A DNA stretch of 37,685 bases. It comes from JAEUIG01 sp046349775 (GTDB lineage Bacteria > Planctomycetota > Planctomycetia > Planctomycetales > Planctomycetaceae). The stretch lies in the NCBI GenBank assembly GCA_046349775.1, contig JAXMBS010000052.1:1-37685 (forward strand), in the 5' to 3' direction. This document shows, in pieces, positions 1 to 9,504 of this stretch. Within the stretch, counting starts at the first letter, position 1; each line of letters opens with the position of its first letter. The notes under the pieces are model-generated. The model was not told the DNA's origin. It was given only the letters and a program-made list of their open reading frames with translations, and made no database searches. Made by a program: the position numbers and the translations under genes.

Positions 1-428
1 ACTGCCTGCGGATGCGCGGGCGTGTCGGTGTGCAGTCCGCGCAGGAAGCACAACTTGTCCACGTGTCGCGCGACGTTGGGATACAGCTCCGAAACCCACG
101 TGCCCGTTTCGCCGTGCTGCTGAAACGCAAACTTTGACGCAACCAGCTTCCCACCGCCTGGTCCCGCCTGGCCGTCGCCGGACTGCAGCGCCGGCTTGTA
201 TTCGAACGTATCGAGCGTCGAGATCGCCCCTTCCATGAACAGGAAGATGATCCGCTTCGCCTTCGTCGGCAGTTGAGCGGGCTTTTCAGACAAAGGACCG
301 GGCGCCGCGCGGCTGGCCGCAGCCGTCTGCTGCTGTTGCAGCCCCAGCATCCCGGCCAGCGCCAGGTAGCCGAACCCGCCCGCCGCCGACTGCAGCACCG
401 CCCGGCGTGACACGTTGCCAAGATTCAT
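1..428 (-). CDS. DUF1501 family protein, N-terminal part (cut by window edge)
   Basis: Reading the minus strand from the ATG at 428 gives an uninterrupted frame to the window edge (about 142 residues). It opens with MNLGNVSRRAVLQSAAGG, a twin-arginine-like signal followed by a hydrophobic stretch. It then shows the DUF1501 entry motif RIIFLFMEGAISTLDTFEYK, close to the family pattern of a hydrophobic strand, M-x-G and DTF(D/E)xKP. DUF1501 proteins are exported and abundant in planctomycetes, typically encoded next to a DUF1549/DUF1553 gene as here; their reaction is not established. The 83-bp gap and same strand suggest an operon with that gene. The C-terminal two thirds lie outside the window. 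The family call is firm; no function is claimed. Confidence 0.88.
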   Translation of the reverse strand, partial: MNLGNVSRRAVLQSAAGGFGYLALAGMLGLQQQQTAAASRAAPGPLSEKPAQLPTKAKRIIFLFMEGAISTLDTFEYKPALQSGDGQAGPGGGKLVASKFAFQQHGETGTWVSELYPNVARHVDKLCFLRGLHTDTPAHPQA

Positions 429-510
429 GTCTACGCTTGTCGCTCGACAGTCCATCATCACACTCCCGTCTCAGTCATCCCAGCGAGCAGCTTCCAAACG
501 ACCAGACACC

Positions 511-3098
511 CTACCTCACATACCGGAACTCTCCGCTGGCCAGCAGCGCCTGGACAAAACTCGCCCATGCCGCCGTCTGCGGATCAATGGCATCCTCCTT
601 CGCCGGTTTGGCAGTTGCGTCCCGCGCCGGATTCGCACCGTCGGCAGCCACCGGCGCAATCGGCTTGCCGGCATCGGTTGTCGCGGCTGCGACAGGAGTT
701 TCCGAGGCCACAGCGGCGACTGCCGAAGCCGGCTGTTCCTGAGCGGCGAGCGCCGAGTAGTCGACCACGTATGCCAGCGCGCGGATGACTTCATCCGCGG
801 TCGCCTCTCGATCCAACGCTGACCGGTACGCCCGACGCACGCGCTCGGCGGAGTCGACAGTCGCATCGCCAATCAGCCGCCGGGCCAGGCTCAGCGCTTG
901 CCGGCGCACGAATCTGTCGTTCAGCAGGTAGAGCGCCTGCGGAGCGACCGTCGTCGTCTGGCGACTGCCGGTGACGAGTCCCTGCTCGGCGAAATCGAAC
1001 ACCTCGAGCGACTCCGGCACGATGGTCCTCAGCAGCGGCAGGTACACGCTGCGATTGCGGCTCGCGCGGGCCTGCTCAATCAATTTCTGTGCTTCCGGTC
1101 CATTGTTGCGGATTTCGATCACCGGGAGCTCCTTCACCGCAGCCGCAGGGCGCGTGCGATCGAGCACACCGCCAACGATGAGCATGGCATCGCGCAGCTC
1201 CTCAGCCGACAGGCGGCGCGGCGAGTGCCGCCACTGCCAGCGATTGGCCGGGTCGGCCGCGAGCTGCGCATCCGTGGCGTCGGAACTCAACTGGTACGTT
1301 CGCGTCAAGACGAGCGAGCGGATGAATCGCTTGAGCGACCAGCCCTGGTCGACCAGCGATGTTGCCAAGTGGTCGAGCAGTTCCGGATGCGTCGGCGCGA
1401 CGCCGGTCGTGCCGAAATTGTCGACCGTCGAGACCAGCCCCGCACCGAACAGGTGCTGCCACACGCGGTTGGCGATGACCCGGCTCGTCAGCGGATTCTG
1501 CGGATTGACCAGCCAATCGGCCAGTTGCAGACGTCCGCTCTGATCGGCTGGAACCGTGGGTTGGCCCTCGTAGCTGAGAACGCGCGGAAACCCGCGCGGC
1601 ACCACCGGTCCGAGCTGCTCCGCTTCGCCGCGCAGGCGGACCTGGGTATCGCTGATCGACTTGCTGTCGCGCACGCCGAAGGCGACTTCGCTGTAGGCCA
1701 CCGGATCCGTGAGCATTGTCAGCTCGCCTTCGAGCTTACGAAGCTTTTGACGCGCGATCTGCCGTTTCGGCCGGCCGTTGTCACCCGGCTCCGCGCCTTC
1801 GGGACTGTCCCGCAGCCGCTCAAATTCCGCCTTCGCCTCGGCGACGGCTTTCTCGGCAGCGGCGATCCTCTCCTGCTGTGCCGGGTCGGCGTTCGCGGGA
1901 GTTCCCTGCGACAGCATCAGCAGTTTGGTCGTGTCGTAATAATCGAGGCCGCCGCCGCCCATCTTGCTGCGGACGCCGGCGCACAGATCGGTGCTGTGGA
2001 AAATTCCCGCCAGCGCGTAGTAGTCGCGCGTTGAGACGGGGTCGAACTTGTGATCGTGGCAGCGGGCGCAACTGACCGTCAGCGCCAGGAGCGATCGCGA
2101 GACGGTGTCGATCTGCTCGTCGATGTTGTCCATCTCGAACCGGACTTTGAACCGCTGGTTGACGTCCTTGACTCCCAGCGCAAGAAAGCCGGTGGCGACG
2201 AGATGCTCGCGTCGCTGTGCGTCATCCGCAGCCGGCAGCAGATCACCGGCGATCTGCTCGCGCACGAATTCGTTGAACGATTTGTCGGCGTTGAACGCGT
2301 CGATCACGTAATCGCGGTACCGCCACGCATGCGGATACGGCACATTGCGGGCCGAGCCGGTCGATTCTCCATAGCGTGCGACGTCGAGCCAGTGACGTCC
2401 CCAGTGCTCAGAATCGAGCAGGCGATCGATGACTTACCCGGTGTCGGATCGGCGACGAACGCGCCGTTTCTTCGGCGTCGGTGGCAGGCCGGTCAGATCA
2501 AACGTAACGCCGCAGCAGCGAAGTTGATCCGCGTCACCGACGGGGTGCCAGTCCCTGCTGCTCGAGTTGAGCAAGGATGAATCGATCGGTGTCGGACCGG
2601 GCCCAGTCGTTGATGCCGACCGAGGGCACCGGGCTGGTCATAGTGCGATCGGCGGCGGCGTCGAACTCTGCGGAGCACGGTCGCGGCGGCGTCCGTCGCC
2701 GGTTGTGCGGCACCGTCTGCAATCCACTGCCGCAGTGTCACAATGTCCTCGTCCGAGAGCTTTTCCCCTCGGCCGGCATCTTGATGTCCTCGTGGCTGTG
2801 CGTGACAGCCGCGATCAGCAGGCTGGCATCCGGACTTCCCGGCACGAGGCTGCCCTCAGTGTCGCCGCCGATCAGCAGCCCGTTGCGGTCGTCGACGCGC
2901 AACTGCCCGGCCGGCTTCGTATCGGCGGAATGGCAGTTGTAGCAGTGGCGAATAGAGGATCGGCCGGACCTGCTTCTCGAACCGCTCGATGGCGGCGGGG
3001 TCCGACGGGAGCTGTCCTGAGCCGCACACCGGGCCTGAACGAAGGCGGATCAGCAGCAGAGCTGCAAGGCCGATGGCTGTTCGGAATCGGGAATTCAT
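511..3098 (-). CDS. PSCyt1-DUF1549-DUF1553 protein, frameshifted in its N-terminal third
   Basis: This is a typical large exported planctomycete protein (about 860 residues when reconstructed). The start is taken at the ATG at 3098 (MNSRFRTAIGLAALLLI, a signal peptide). A cytochrome-c-like PSCyt1 domain follows, with the haem motif CYNCH on minus-strand bases 2944-2930. Fragments FILAQLEQQGLAP and VIDRLLDSEHWGRHWLDVARYGEST mark DUF1549. From about 2450 to 511 the frame is clean and carries the rest of DUF1549 (including CARCHDHKFDPVS, a second CxxCH) and DUF1553. An Ala/Pro-rich insert lies just before the C-terminal SGEFRYVR. At least four single-base shifts are needed between about 2950 and 2440, including one just before the haem motif and one near 2765. 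An in-frame TAA lies near 2436. Sequence error or real decay cannot be told apart here. It probably forms an operon with DUF1501. Confidence 0.85.
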
Positions 3099-3282
3099 CC
3101 GCACGAATCCTGACGCCGGGAGGCTGTTGCCGGGTGCCAGGTTCGAGTACGGCGGACCGGATTCGTTGTCTGCATCGACAATGCTGGAATCCCACGCCGG
3201 CAGGCGGGATTGATGGCGCGCACGATCCAATCATGATTGGTTCGCGTTTTCGATCCATCCGTTTCGTGGTCCGACGTCTACC

Positions 3283-4619
3283 ATGCTCCGCCCACGGTTT
3301 CTGTTGATGGCGACGGTCATAGCGCTCTGCACCGGTGCACTGCGCGCCGCCGAGCGTCCCAACGTCGTTCTGCTCATCACCGACGACCAGCGGGCCGACA
3401 CGGTCTCGGCACTCGGCAATCCGCACATCATCACACCCAATATGGACCGACTGGTCCGCGAGGGCTTTGTGTTCCGCAAATGCGTACTGCATGGGGAGCA
3501 CGCAGCCGGCCGTCTGCTCGGCTCCAGCCGGACAATGCTCCACTCCGGTCGCTCGCTGTACCGGCTGAAGGGCGTCGAGCAGGCCCGCATCTCGGCCAGT
3601 CGTTCGCCGACGCCGGCTACGCGACGTTCCACATCGGCAAGCGCGGCAACACGCCCCACGCGCTCCATAAGGCGTTCACGGTCTCCAGCTACCTCGACGA
3701 CCAGCACGAACGCGCCGGCGGCTTTTCCGGTCGCACCGAAGTGAACGCGGCGCTCGACTTTCTGGCGCAGCGCGACGCGACGAAACCATTTTTGATCCTG
3801 ATCGAATTTGCCGGACCGCACGATCCGCGCGGCACGAACCCGGAAACCCGCGCGCTCTATCACACCGACGACATTCCACTGCCGGCCAACTACCTGCCGT
3901 TCCATCCGTTCGACAACGGCGAGCTGCTCGTCCGCGATGAGCAGCTCGAGGCCTGGCCGCGCACACCCGATGCTGTCCGTCGCCATCTGCACGACTACTA
4001 CGCGATGATCACCTACATGGACCAGCAGATGGGTCGCCTGTTCGCCGCCCTTGACGAGCGCAACGATTGGAACAATACAGTCGTCGTCCTGACGTCCGAT
4101 CACGGCCTGGCGATCGGCAGCCACGGCCTGTTCGGCAAGCAGAACCTGTATGAAGACGGCATGCAGCCGCCGCTCGTCTTTCGCGGTCCCGGCGTGCCAA
4201 ACAGCGAGTCGGACGCGCTCGTCTATCTGTTCGATATCTACCCGACGCTCTGCGGACTCACCGGTGTCCCGCAGCCCGCTGGCATCGACGGCCGCGACCT
4301 CACGCCGGTCATTCAGGGGCGACAGCCGGCAGTCCGCGACACGCTCTTTCTCGCCTATCGGGACGTCCAGCGTGCTGTGCGGCAGGGGGACTGGAAACTC
4401 ATCCGCTATCCGCAGGTCGACGTGACGCAGCTCTTCAATCTCGCCGAAGATCCGCACGAAATCCACGACATCGCGCAGGATCCCGCGCAGTCCGAGCGGG
4501 TGCAATCCATGCTCGCAGTGCTGGCTGAGCAGCAGAAACTATGGGGCGATATGCAGCCGCTGAGCGTCGCGAATCCGAAACCGGCCGCCGTGGACGAAGC
4601 ATTCTTCTCGGGGAAGTGA
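3283..4619 (+). CDS. Sulfatase (formylglycine-dependent, arylsulfatase-A-like), frameshifted near the active site
   Basis: This predicted exported sulfatase of about 445 residues hydrolyses sulfate esters, in planctomycetes usually on sulfated polysaccharides. A signal peptide (MLRPRFLLMATVIALCTGAL) is followed by RPNVVLLITDDQRAD, where the DD pair is metal binding. The catalytic Cys that would be oxidised to formylglycine is the TGC at 3515-3517, in the context QPAVCS followed by SR. Later motifs are FADAGYATFHIGK, AGPHDPR, VVLTSDHGLAIGSHG and the C-terminal DWKLIRYP. Three frames must be joined. An extra A in AAA near 3479 breaks the start of the active-site segment, a second indel sits just after the TGC, and a third lies between 3565 and 3600. 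From about 3600 to the stop the frame is clean. It is divergent from the DUF1549 gene. The substrate cannot be told from sequence. Confidence 0.88.
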
Positions 4620-4630
4620 GGGAGCGACAC

Positions 4631-4966
4631 ATGCTGATTTTGAGCATGCGCGCGGGCGAGGTCGCCTCAATCGACAACATCGCCGTTAACATCGGAGAGT
4701 TGACGGTCGATCGTGCGCGCGTGACGGTCAATGCACCGATCGGTTCTCGTGTCAAATTGATGCCCGAAGACGTCGTTGTGACCCCGCAGATTTCCGTCTG
4801 GCGGGCGACTCAGGAGCAGATTCATATTGATGAGGATATCCAGATCTGGGTGGTCCGTCTCAATGCCAAGCAGGCGCGAATTGGCTTCTTTTGCGATCGC
4901 AAACGGCACGTGACTCTTGAGCGTGTGATCACCGAAGAACTCGGCGATGAGTCACTGAACGAATAA
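4631..4966 (+). CDS. Small protein with two degenerate CsrA-like units
   Basis: The start is the ATG at 4631, preceded by GGAG at a normal distance. The product is 111 residues. The N-terminus MLILSMRAGE with NIAVNIGEL and RARVTVNAP follows the first strands of CsrA (carbon storage regulator, an RNA-binding translational repressor). The second half repeats the pattern from about residue 60: IHIDEDIQIWVVRL, then KQARIGFF and HVTLERVI, matching the CsrA core of IGD-x-I, KVRIG and a basic tail. CsrA is normally about 60 residues and works as a homodimer, so this may be a fused pseudo-dimer. By my alignment, Arg44 of E. coli CsrA, important for RNA binding, is replaced by Leu in both units, and Arg6 by Met in the first. 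The family call is reasonable; the tandem reading is my own alignment. Confidence 0.62.
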   Translation: MLILSMRAGEVASIDNIAVNIGELTVDRARVTVNAPIGSRVKLMPEDVVVTPQISVWRATQEQIHIDEDIQIWVVRLNAKQARIGFFCDRKRHVTLERVITEELGDESLNE

Positions 4967-4998
4967 AGCGTTCAGTCACAGGCAAGGGGGCGAATTCC

Positions 4999-6099
4999 TC
5001 AACGAATCCACCCGCCACCCAGTACCTGCTCGCCGTCATACAGCACAACCGCCTGCCCCGGCGTCACGCCATACTGCCGCTCGTCAAACTCGACGTGCAT
5101 CGCGTTGTCACCGGTGAGGTCCACAGTGCATTCGGCCGCCGCGTGCTGGTACCGAATCTGCGCCGTGCAGCGGAACTGCTCCGGCACATCCTCCACGAGC
5201 CAGTTGAGCCGATCCGCCTCCAGCGCTGAGCACGCGAGGTCTCCCTTTTGCCCGAGCACCACTTGCCGCGACTCCGCATCAATCTTCACGACGTACCGCG
5301 GTTCGCCGAACGTAACTCCCAGCCCCTTGCGCTGGCCGATCGTGAACCGCTCATAGCCCTGATGTCGGCCGAGTACTTTGCCGGCCGTGTCGACAAACTC
5401 GCCGGCCGTTTCGTGTTCTCCCCGATGTTGTGCGACGAATGTCGCATAGTCGTGGTCCGGAATGAAGCAGATCTCCTGGCTGTCCGGCTTGTCGGCCGTC
5501 CGCAGGCCCGCCTGTCGCGAGAGATCGCGAATCTCAGCCTTGTCGTAGCCGCCGACCGGGAACAGGATCCGGTCCAGCAGCTCGCGCCGGATCCCGAACA
5601 GCACGTACGACTGGTCTTTCGCCGGATCGAGACCGCGAAACAGACCCGGCACACCGTCGGCGCTCCTCTGGACGCGGGCGTAATGTCCCGTCGCGATGAA
5701 TTCCGCCCCGACGCTCTCGGCAAACTCCCACAGCTTCCCGAACTTCAGCCAGACGTTGCACATCACGCACGGGTTTGGCGTCCGTCCCGCCAGGTACTCG
5801 TCCGCGAAGTAATCCTTGATCCGCCCGAACTCCTCGCGGAAGTTCAAGGCGTGAAACGGGATATCGAGTGCGTCCGCCACGCGTCGCGCGTCCGCTGCGT
5901 CCGCCGCGCTGCAGCAGCCCTGTTTCGACGCCCGGCGTTCGACAATCGGTAGCAGCACATCGGCCGAAGTTGCGCACGCCGTCGCCTCGGACCCCGAGCG
6001 CATGAACAGACCGATCACCTCGTGCCCCTGCTGCCGCAGCAGCCAGGCCGAGGCGGAACTGTCCACTCCGCCGCTCATCGCGAGGACGACACGTGCCAT
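4999..6099 (-). CDS. mnmA: tRNA-specific 2-thiouridylase MnmA
   Basis: MnmA thiolates U34 of tRNAs for Glu, Gln and Lys in the cytoplasm, using ATP and a relayed persulfide. The start is set at the ATG at 6099 (MARVVLAMSGGVDSS), because the ATP-pyrophosphatase P-loop SGGVDSS must be close to the N-terminus; an upstream in-frame ATG at 6141 would add 14 non-conserved residues. The protein has 366 residues, normal for the family. The catalytic cysteine pair is Cys111 in NPCVMCN and Cys211 in SQEICFIP. Other motifs are ATGHYAR, KDQSYVLFG and the C-terminal PGQAVVLYDGE. A short Cys-containing insert (residues about 40-66) follows the second strand. The reading frame is intact. It is convergent with the CsrA-like gene. 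Confidence 0.96.
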   Translation of the reverse strand: MARVVLAMSGGVDSSASAWLLRQQGHEVIGLFMRSGSEATACATSADVLLPIVERRASKQGCCSAADAADARRVADALDIPFHALNFREEFGRIKDYFADEYLAGRTPNPCVMCNVWLKFGKLWEFAESVGAEFIATGHYARVQRSADGVPGLFRGLDPAKDQSYVLFGIRRELLDRILFPVGGYDKAEIRDLSRQAGLRTADKPDSQEICFIPDHDYATFVAQHRGEHETAGEFVDTAGKVLGRHQGYERFTIGQRKGLGVTFGEPRYVVKIDAESRQVVLGQKGDLACSALEADRLNWLVEDVPEQFRCTAQIRYQHAAAECTVDLTGDNAMHVEFDERQYGVTPGQAVVLYDGEQVLGGGWIR

Positions 6100-6162
6100 T
6101 TCTTCCTGGGACTTCTGTAAAGGGCCTTGAGGCGCAGCCACCGTCGCTTCGGCGTGAGGAGG

Positions 6163-6462
6163 CTATTCCACCTGCTCCTCAATCCTCAGCCTCGGCGAGC
6201 CGATTCCTTTCCACGCGCACCACTCGCTCCAGTAACTCAGCATCCCAGAACCGGGGTGATCGCTGTCCTGGTATCGAAAGAGCGGATCGAAGACGAAATT
6301 CGCCATCGTGATTACGCGGTAGTGGGGAAACGCTCCCGTCTGCATAAGGTGGCCGCAGTACCAGTGATAAGCGCCAAATGCCCACAGGTAAACTCCGAGC
6401 GCGCCAGCGACTGCACAAAGCGCCACCGCGACCGATTTACCAGTCTTTCGAAACGGAAACAT
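6163..6462 (-). CDS. Small membrane protein of unknown function
   Basis: From the ATG at 6462 the product is 99 residues: a short basic N-terminus (MFPFRKTGKS), one clear membrane segment (VAVALCAVAGALGVYLWAF) and a Trp/Tyr-rich outer part (HWYCGHLMQTGAFPHYR, SYWSEWCAWKGIG). The frame is open further upstream, but those extra 45 codons look non-coding. I see no good ribosome-binding site. It lies upstream of mnmA on the same strand with a 63-bp gap, so the two may be co-transcribed. I do not recognise a family. Coding is supported by composition and the topology of the product only. Confidence 0.5.
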   Translation of the reverse strand: MFPFRKTGKSVAVALCAVAGALGVYLWAFGAYHWYCGHLMQTGAFPHYRVITMANFVFDPLFRYQDSDHPGSGMLSYWSEWCAWKGIGSPRLRIEEQVE

Positions 6463-6648
6463 GCAGGAGTTTATCGCAATTGCGAGCGGGTTACACGATT
6501 GAACCGCTGTCACCGACAGCACCGCACGGGCCGAATCCGCTCGTTTGCAAACCGAATTCCGCCGGGTTACTGTGGTTTTCCTGTTATTGCCGCCCAAAGC
6601 CGGCCCGCATCATTGATTGACTCCACGCTCGCCAAAAGGAACTGCGCT

Positions 6649-7634
6649 ATGGGACGTCCTGTCACTCTGTTCACCGGACAGTGGGCCGACCTCCCATTGG
6701 ACACGCTCTGCAAGAAGGCCAAGGACTTCGGCTACGACGGCCCGGCTGGCGTGCTGGGGCGATCACTTTTGAAGTCGCCAAGGCCCTCTCAGACGACACC
6801 TACGGCCCGCAGCTGACCTGTTGGAAAAGCATGACCTGAAACTGTTTATGATTTCCAACCACTCCGTAGGCCAGGCCGTCCTCGACCCGATCGATGCCCG
6901 CCACAAGGCGATCCTCCCTGATTACGTCTGGAAGGACGGCAACCCGGTGGGGTCCACCATGGCCGCAGGAGATGAACACCGCCTGCTCGCCCGTAAGCTC
7001 GGCGTCGGCGTCGTCAACGGCTTCACCGGCTCCAGCATTTGGCACTGTACGACTTCCCGCCGGTCCCCCCGCTCGATGATCGACGACGGCTTCAAACTGC
7101 TTGCCGATCGCTGGAATCCGATCCCCGACGTCTTCCAGGAATGCGGCATCAAGTTCGCGCTGGAAGTCCACCCGACGGAAATCGCGTTCGACATCTACTC
7201 GGCCGAGATGGCTCTCAAGGCCCTCGATCATCGTGAGGAATTCGGCTTCAACTTCGACCCCAGTCACCTGATCTGGCAGGGAGCTCGATCCCGGTCGAGT
7301 TCATTCCGCATTCACGGACCGCATCTATCACGTCCGCCATGAAAGACGCGGCGGTGACGCTCAACGGCCGCACCGGCATCCTCTCCAGCCACCTGCCGTT
7401 CGGCGACCGCGCCGTGGCTGGGATTTCCGCAGCGTCGGCCGAGGCGGCGTCCGCTTCGAGGAAGTGATCCGCGCTCTCAACGCCGCCGGGTACCCCCAGG
7501 ACATGCCGCTGTCCGTGGAATGGGAAGACTCCGGCATGGACCGCGAAATCGGTGCGGCCGAAGCGGCCCAGTTCTGCAAGAACGTCGATTTCAAGCCCTC
7601 CGGCCGGGCGTTTGACTCGGCGTTTGCGGAGTAA
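6649..7634 (+). CDS. Sugar-phosphate isomerase/epimerase (xylose-isomerase-like TIM barrel), frameshifted
   Basis: The start is the ATG at 6649, with AAAGGA upstream at good spacing; the TAA is at 7632-7634. The reconstructed product is about 328 residues. Pieces in different frames line up with the AP-endonuclease-2/xylose-isomerase fold: CKKAKDFGYDG, CWGDHFEVAKALSDDTYG (shifted), KHDLKLFMISNHSVGQAV, KLGVGVVNGFTGSSIWH, then the metal-site strands ALEVHPTEIAFD, FNFDPSHLIWQG, DRIYHVHMKDA and PLSVEWEDSGMDREIGA. At least six indels are needed (about 6745, 6825, a compensating pair near 7050-7075, one or more at 7275-7330 and one near 7425). Several fall in G or C runs. The substrate is unknown; planctomycetes carry many such paralogues. 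The conserved metal ligands argue that the gene is functional and the breaks are errors. Confidence 0.82.
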
Positions 7635-7744
7635 CGCGGGGTGACACGCCCCGCGCCTCACGAACGGCGTGGCGAGCCGCGGACGAAGACCGCGTCGCAA
7701 TCCGCCTCCCTTAAGCGATGGGCGACCGACGGTATGATTCGGTG

Positions 7745-7957
7745 ATGCAAGCGACTTACACCGCCGTCATTAAGCAGTCCGGTCCCTGGTGGATCGGATG
7801 GGTCGAAGAAATTCCGGGCGTGAACTGTCAGGAAGCGACGCGCGACGAGTTGCTGGAGACACTGCGCATCACGCTTGAAGAGGCATTGGAGTTCAACCGG
7901 CAGGAGGCGCGCGCCGCCGCAGGGAGCGATTACGAAGAAACATCGCTCCAAGTATGA
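7745..7957 (+). CDS. hicB: HicB-family antitoxin
   Basis: The 70-residue product MQATYTAVIKQSGPWWIGWV... has the HicB partial RNase-H-like fold signature: a first strand, GWVEEIPGVNCQEATRDELL, then LRITLEEALEFNR. It neutralises the HicA mRNA interferase and usually represses its own promoter. The stop overlaps the start of hicA by four bases (ATGA), so translation is coupled. The order antitoxin then toxin is one of the two orders known for hic loci. It is short and carries no obvious C-terminal DNA-binding domain, so autoregulation cannot be inferred. An upstream in-frame ATG at 7718 is possible but adds non-conserved residues. Confidence 0.88.
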   Translation: MQATYTAVIKQSGPWWIGWVEEIPGVNCQEATRDELLETLRITLEEALEFNRQEARAAAGSDYEETSLQV

Positions 7958-8139
7958 AGAGGATCGACCTGCTGCGTCATCTGGCGCGAAATGGTTGCAA
8001 ACTGCTGCGGGAGGGAGGCCGGCATTCCTGGTGGGGAAATCCTGTGTTGAACACGAGGACCGCCGTGCCGCGGCATCGAGAAATCGACGAGAATCTATGT
8101 CGCAAGATTTGTAAGGATCTCAGGATTTCCGTTCCTTGA
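7954..8139 (+). CDS. hicA: HicA-family toxin (mRNA interferase)
   Basis: The 61-residue product has the dsRBD-like HicA signature: KRIDLLRHLARNGCKLLREG, then GGRHSWWGNP with the catalytic His24, and VPRHREIDENLCRKICKDL. HicA cleaves mRNA and arrests growth until bound by HicB. The catalytic His and the VPRHxEI motif are intact, so it is probably active. It overlaps hicB by four bases. A DUF2442 remnant follows within 30 bp, so this may be a small toxin-antitoxin hotspot. Confidence 0.9.
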   Translation: MKRIDLLRHLARNGCKLLREGGRHSWWGNPVLNTRTAVPRHREIDENLCRKICKDLRISVP

Positions 8140-8165
8140 AAACCATTCAGTCACGGGAGGCAGTC

Positions 8166-8306
8166 TTGACTGCCACCGAACCGCTCGCCATCTGAGCGTC
8201 GTCCGAAGAGCGGATGATCTTCATCGAACTCACCGACGGTCGGATCGTCGAGTTCCCGGCAAATCGCTTTGAACGATTGAACGGGGCGAATTCACAGCTT
8301 GGTTGA
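8166..8306 (+). pseudogene. DUF2442 protein remnant
   Basis: A strong GGGAGG at 8155-8160 precedes a TTG at 8166. In that frame LTATEPLAI is followed by an in-frame TGA (8193-8195), then ASSEERMIFIELTDGRIVEF and PANRFERLNGA before a second stop at 8304. This matches the first half of DUF2442 (an M-I-x-x-EL-x-DGR core, then a P-x-x-(W/R)FxRL stretch). DUF2442 proteins are small and often sit in toxin-antitoxin-like pairs with DUF4160. The second half is missing, so the gene is truncated as well as interrupted. The TGA could be a base error, but the loss of the C-terminus suggests true decay. A shorter ATG start at 8214 is also possible. Confidence 0.5.
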
Positions 8307-8749
8307 TCTTCCCGCACGCTGCGCCGTGTTCGTGACGATCCGCCCGTCCGCCCCGCTATCGTCAGGCGGAGGCGCGCTCATACATCCCTGGCTTCGTGTC
8401 GCGGATTTCCTGTCATAATGACTGACAGCGCTGATCAATTGGCCGCGCGCCCGGGAAAACGAGTGCCCGTTGCGTTCTGACGACAGCTCTGTCGTCTTTG
8501 CACCACACCGCCGTGGCGTTGCGTCAACACACGTGCCAGCAGACGTGTCAACTCTGAGAAACCGCGAGGTTCTCGTCGCACACGGCCACCGCGGTTCTAC
8601 GGTTTCTGTATCGGATCGCCGATGACGCGTTGCCCGCGATCTCGCCTCCCCGATTGCATGTTGCCTGCTGGGGAGGCAGGTTGCGGTGCCACAGGGCACG
8701 CGGACGGACTGTTGTATTCCGTGACGGACCGCGTCCAGAGGTGCCTCCC
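8307..8749 (+). other. 443 bp without a supported gene
   Basis: I see no frame on either strand with plausible protein composition and no RNA gene. The sequence is high GC and shows no clear terminator. Confidence 0.5.
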
Positions 8750-9094
8750 ATGCTTCGACAGCGTCATTACCTGTCTCGGACGTTTTGCTGGATGTGCTTG
8801 TCTGCCCTGGCGGTGACGTGCGCCCTGCCCGATGACCTGTTCGCCGGCGCGCGGGGTGGAGGGATCGGATCGGGTGGGGGAACCAGCGCCGCCAGCGCTC
8901 CAGGTGGAGGTACGGCGCCGCACGGAGGGGGGATGCCGAGGGGCACTGGCCGACGCTCGTCGGGAGGGCTCAGTACCGGCTCCAGCACGACGACATCCTC
9001 GACCTCACCCTTGTCGAGGCTGCGGATCGCCAGCGCCATGCATCGCAATCTGCGAGGCCATGCGCGCGCCTGCCGGCAGGCAAGCACGAATTGA
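8750..9094 (+). CDS. Possible secreted Gly/Ser-rich protein
   Basis: From the ATG at 8750 the product is 114 residues, with an N-terminal signal-like segment (MLRQRHYLSRTFCWMCLSAL, then AVTCALPDDLFA) and a low-complexity Gly/Ser/Thr region (GARGGGIGSGGGTSAAS, SSGGLSTGSSTTTSSTS). Short secreted proteins of this kind occur widely in planctomycetes. The C-terminal 25 residues are Arg/His-rich and look out of frame, so the true gene may be shifted near 9020 and may continue to 9294, where another frame carries SGVLFEIGPDGSCRLGRIVE. No family is recognised, and the call rests on the signal peptide and composition. Confidence 0.35.
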   Translation: MLRQRHYLSRTFCWMCLSALAVTCALPDDLFAGARGGGIGSGGGTSAASAPGGGTAPHGGGMPRGTGRRSSGGLSTGSSTTTSSTSPLSRLRIASAMHRNLRGHARACRQASTN

Positions 9095-9504
9095 ACGGTC
9101 AGCAGGCCAACGGGGAGGGGACTGCCAGGACAGCACCGAGCTCGGCCCTGAGCGGGGTCCTCTTCGAGATCGGCCCGGACGGCTCTTGTCGTCTGGGCCG
9201 CATTGTGGAGGGCCTGAAGCGGCACGCGATCCGGCAAGCGACGATCCAGCGGAATCGCAGTGCCATCCAGTATTTGCTGACTGCCGATCGCTGACCGCTG
9301 ATCGTGCCGCCTCGCCGCGCGCGGCCGCGACGCGTTGGTTCAAACCGGCGTGCCGTCCCAAACCCGCGGCCGTTCCTACAATCTGAGCGACGATACAAGG
9401 CTGGCATCATTGCCGTCGCAATGCTGTACAGCCGCCCTCGTTCCCGCCGGGGAACACGCTGCCGCAAACTTCCTGCTTCGCGCGCAACAGGCGGACATTC
9501 CCTC
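9095..9504 (+). other. Region upstream of nadC without a firm gene
   Basis: A TTG-initiated frame at 9091-9294 is open, but its product is not recognised and may be the shifted tail of the preceding small gene. The segment near 9285-9305 (GATCGCTGACCGCTGATCG) is a short imperfect palindrome. An in-frame ATG at 9421 could extend nadC by 28 Arg-rich residues, which I consider less likely than the GTG at 9505. Confidence 0.35.

Noticed and set aside
8193..8195. TGA in the DUF2442 remnant as a possible selenocysteine codon
   Set aside because: No selenoprotein family is known for DUF2442, the gene is also truncated, and I see no suitable hairpin directly after the TGA.
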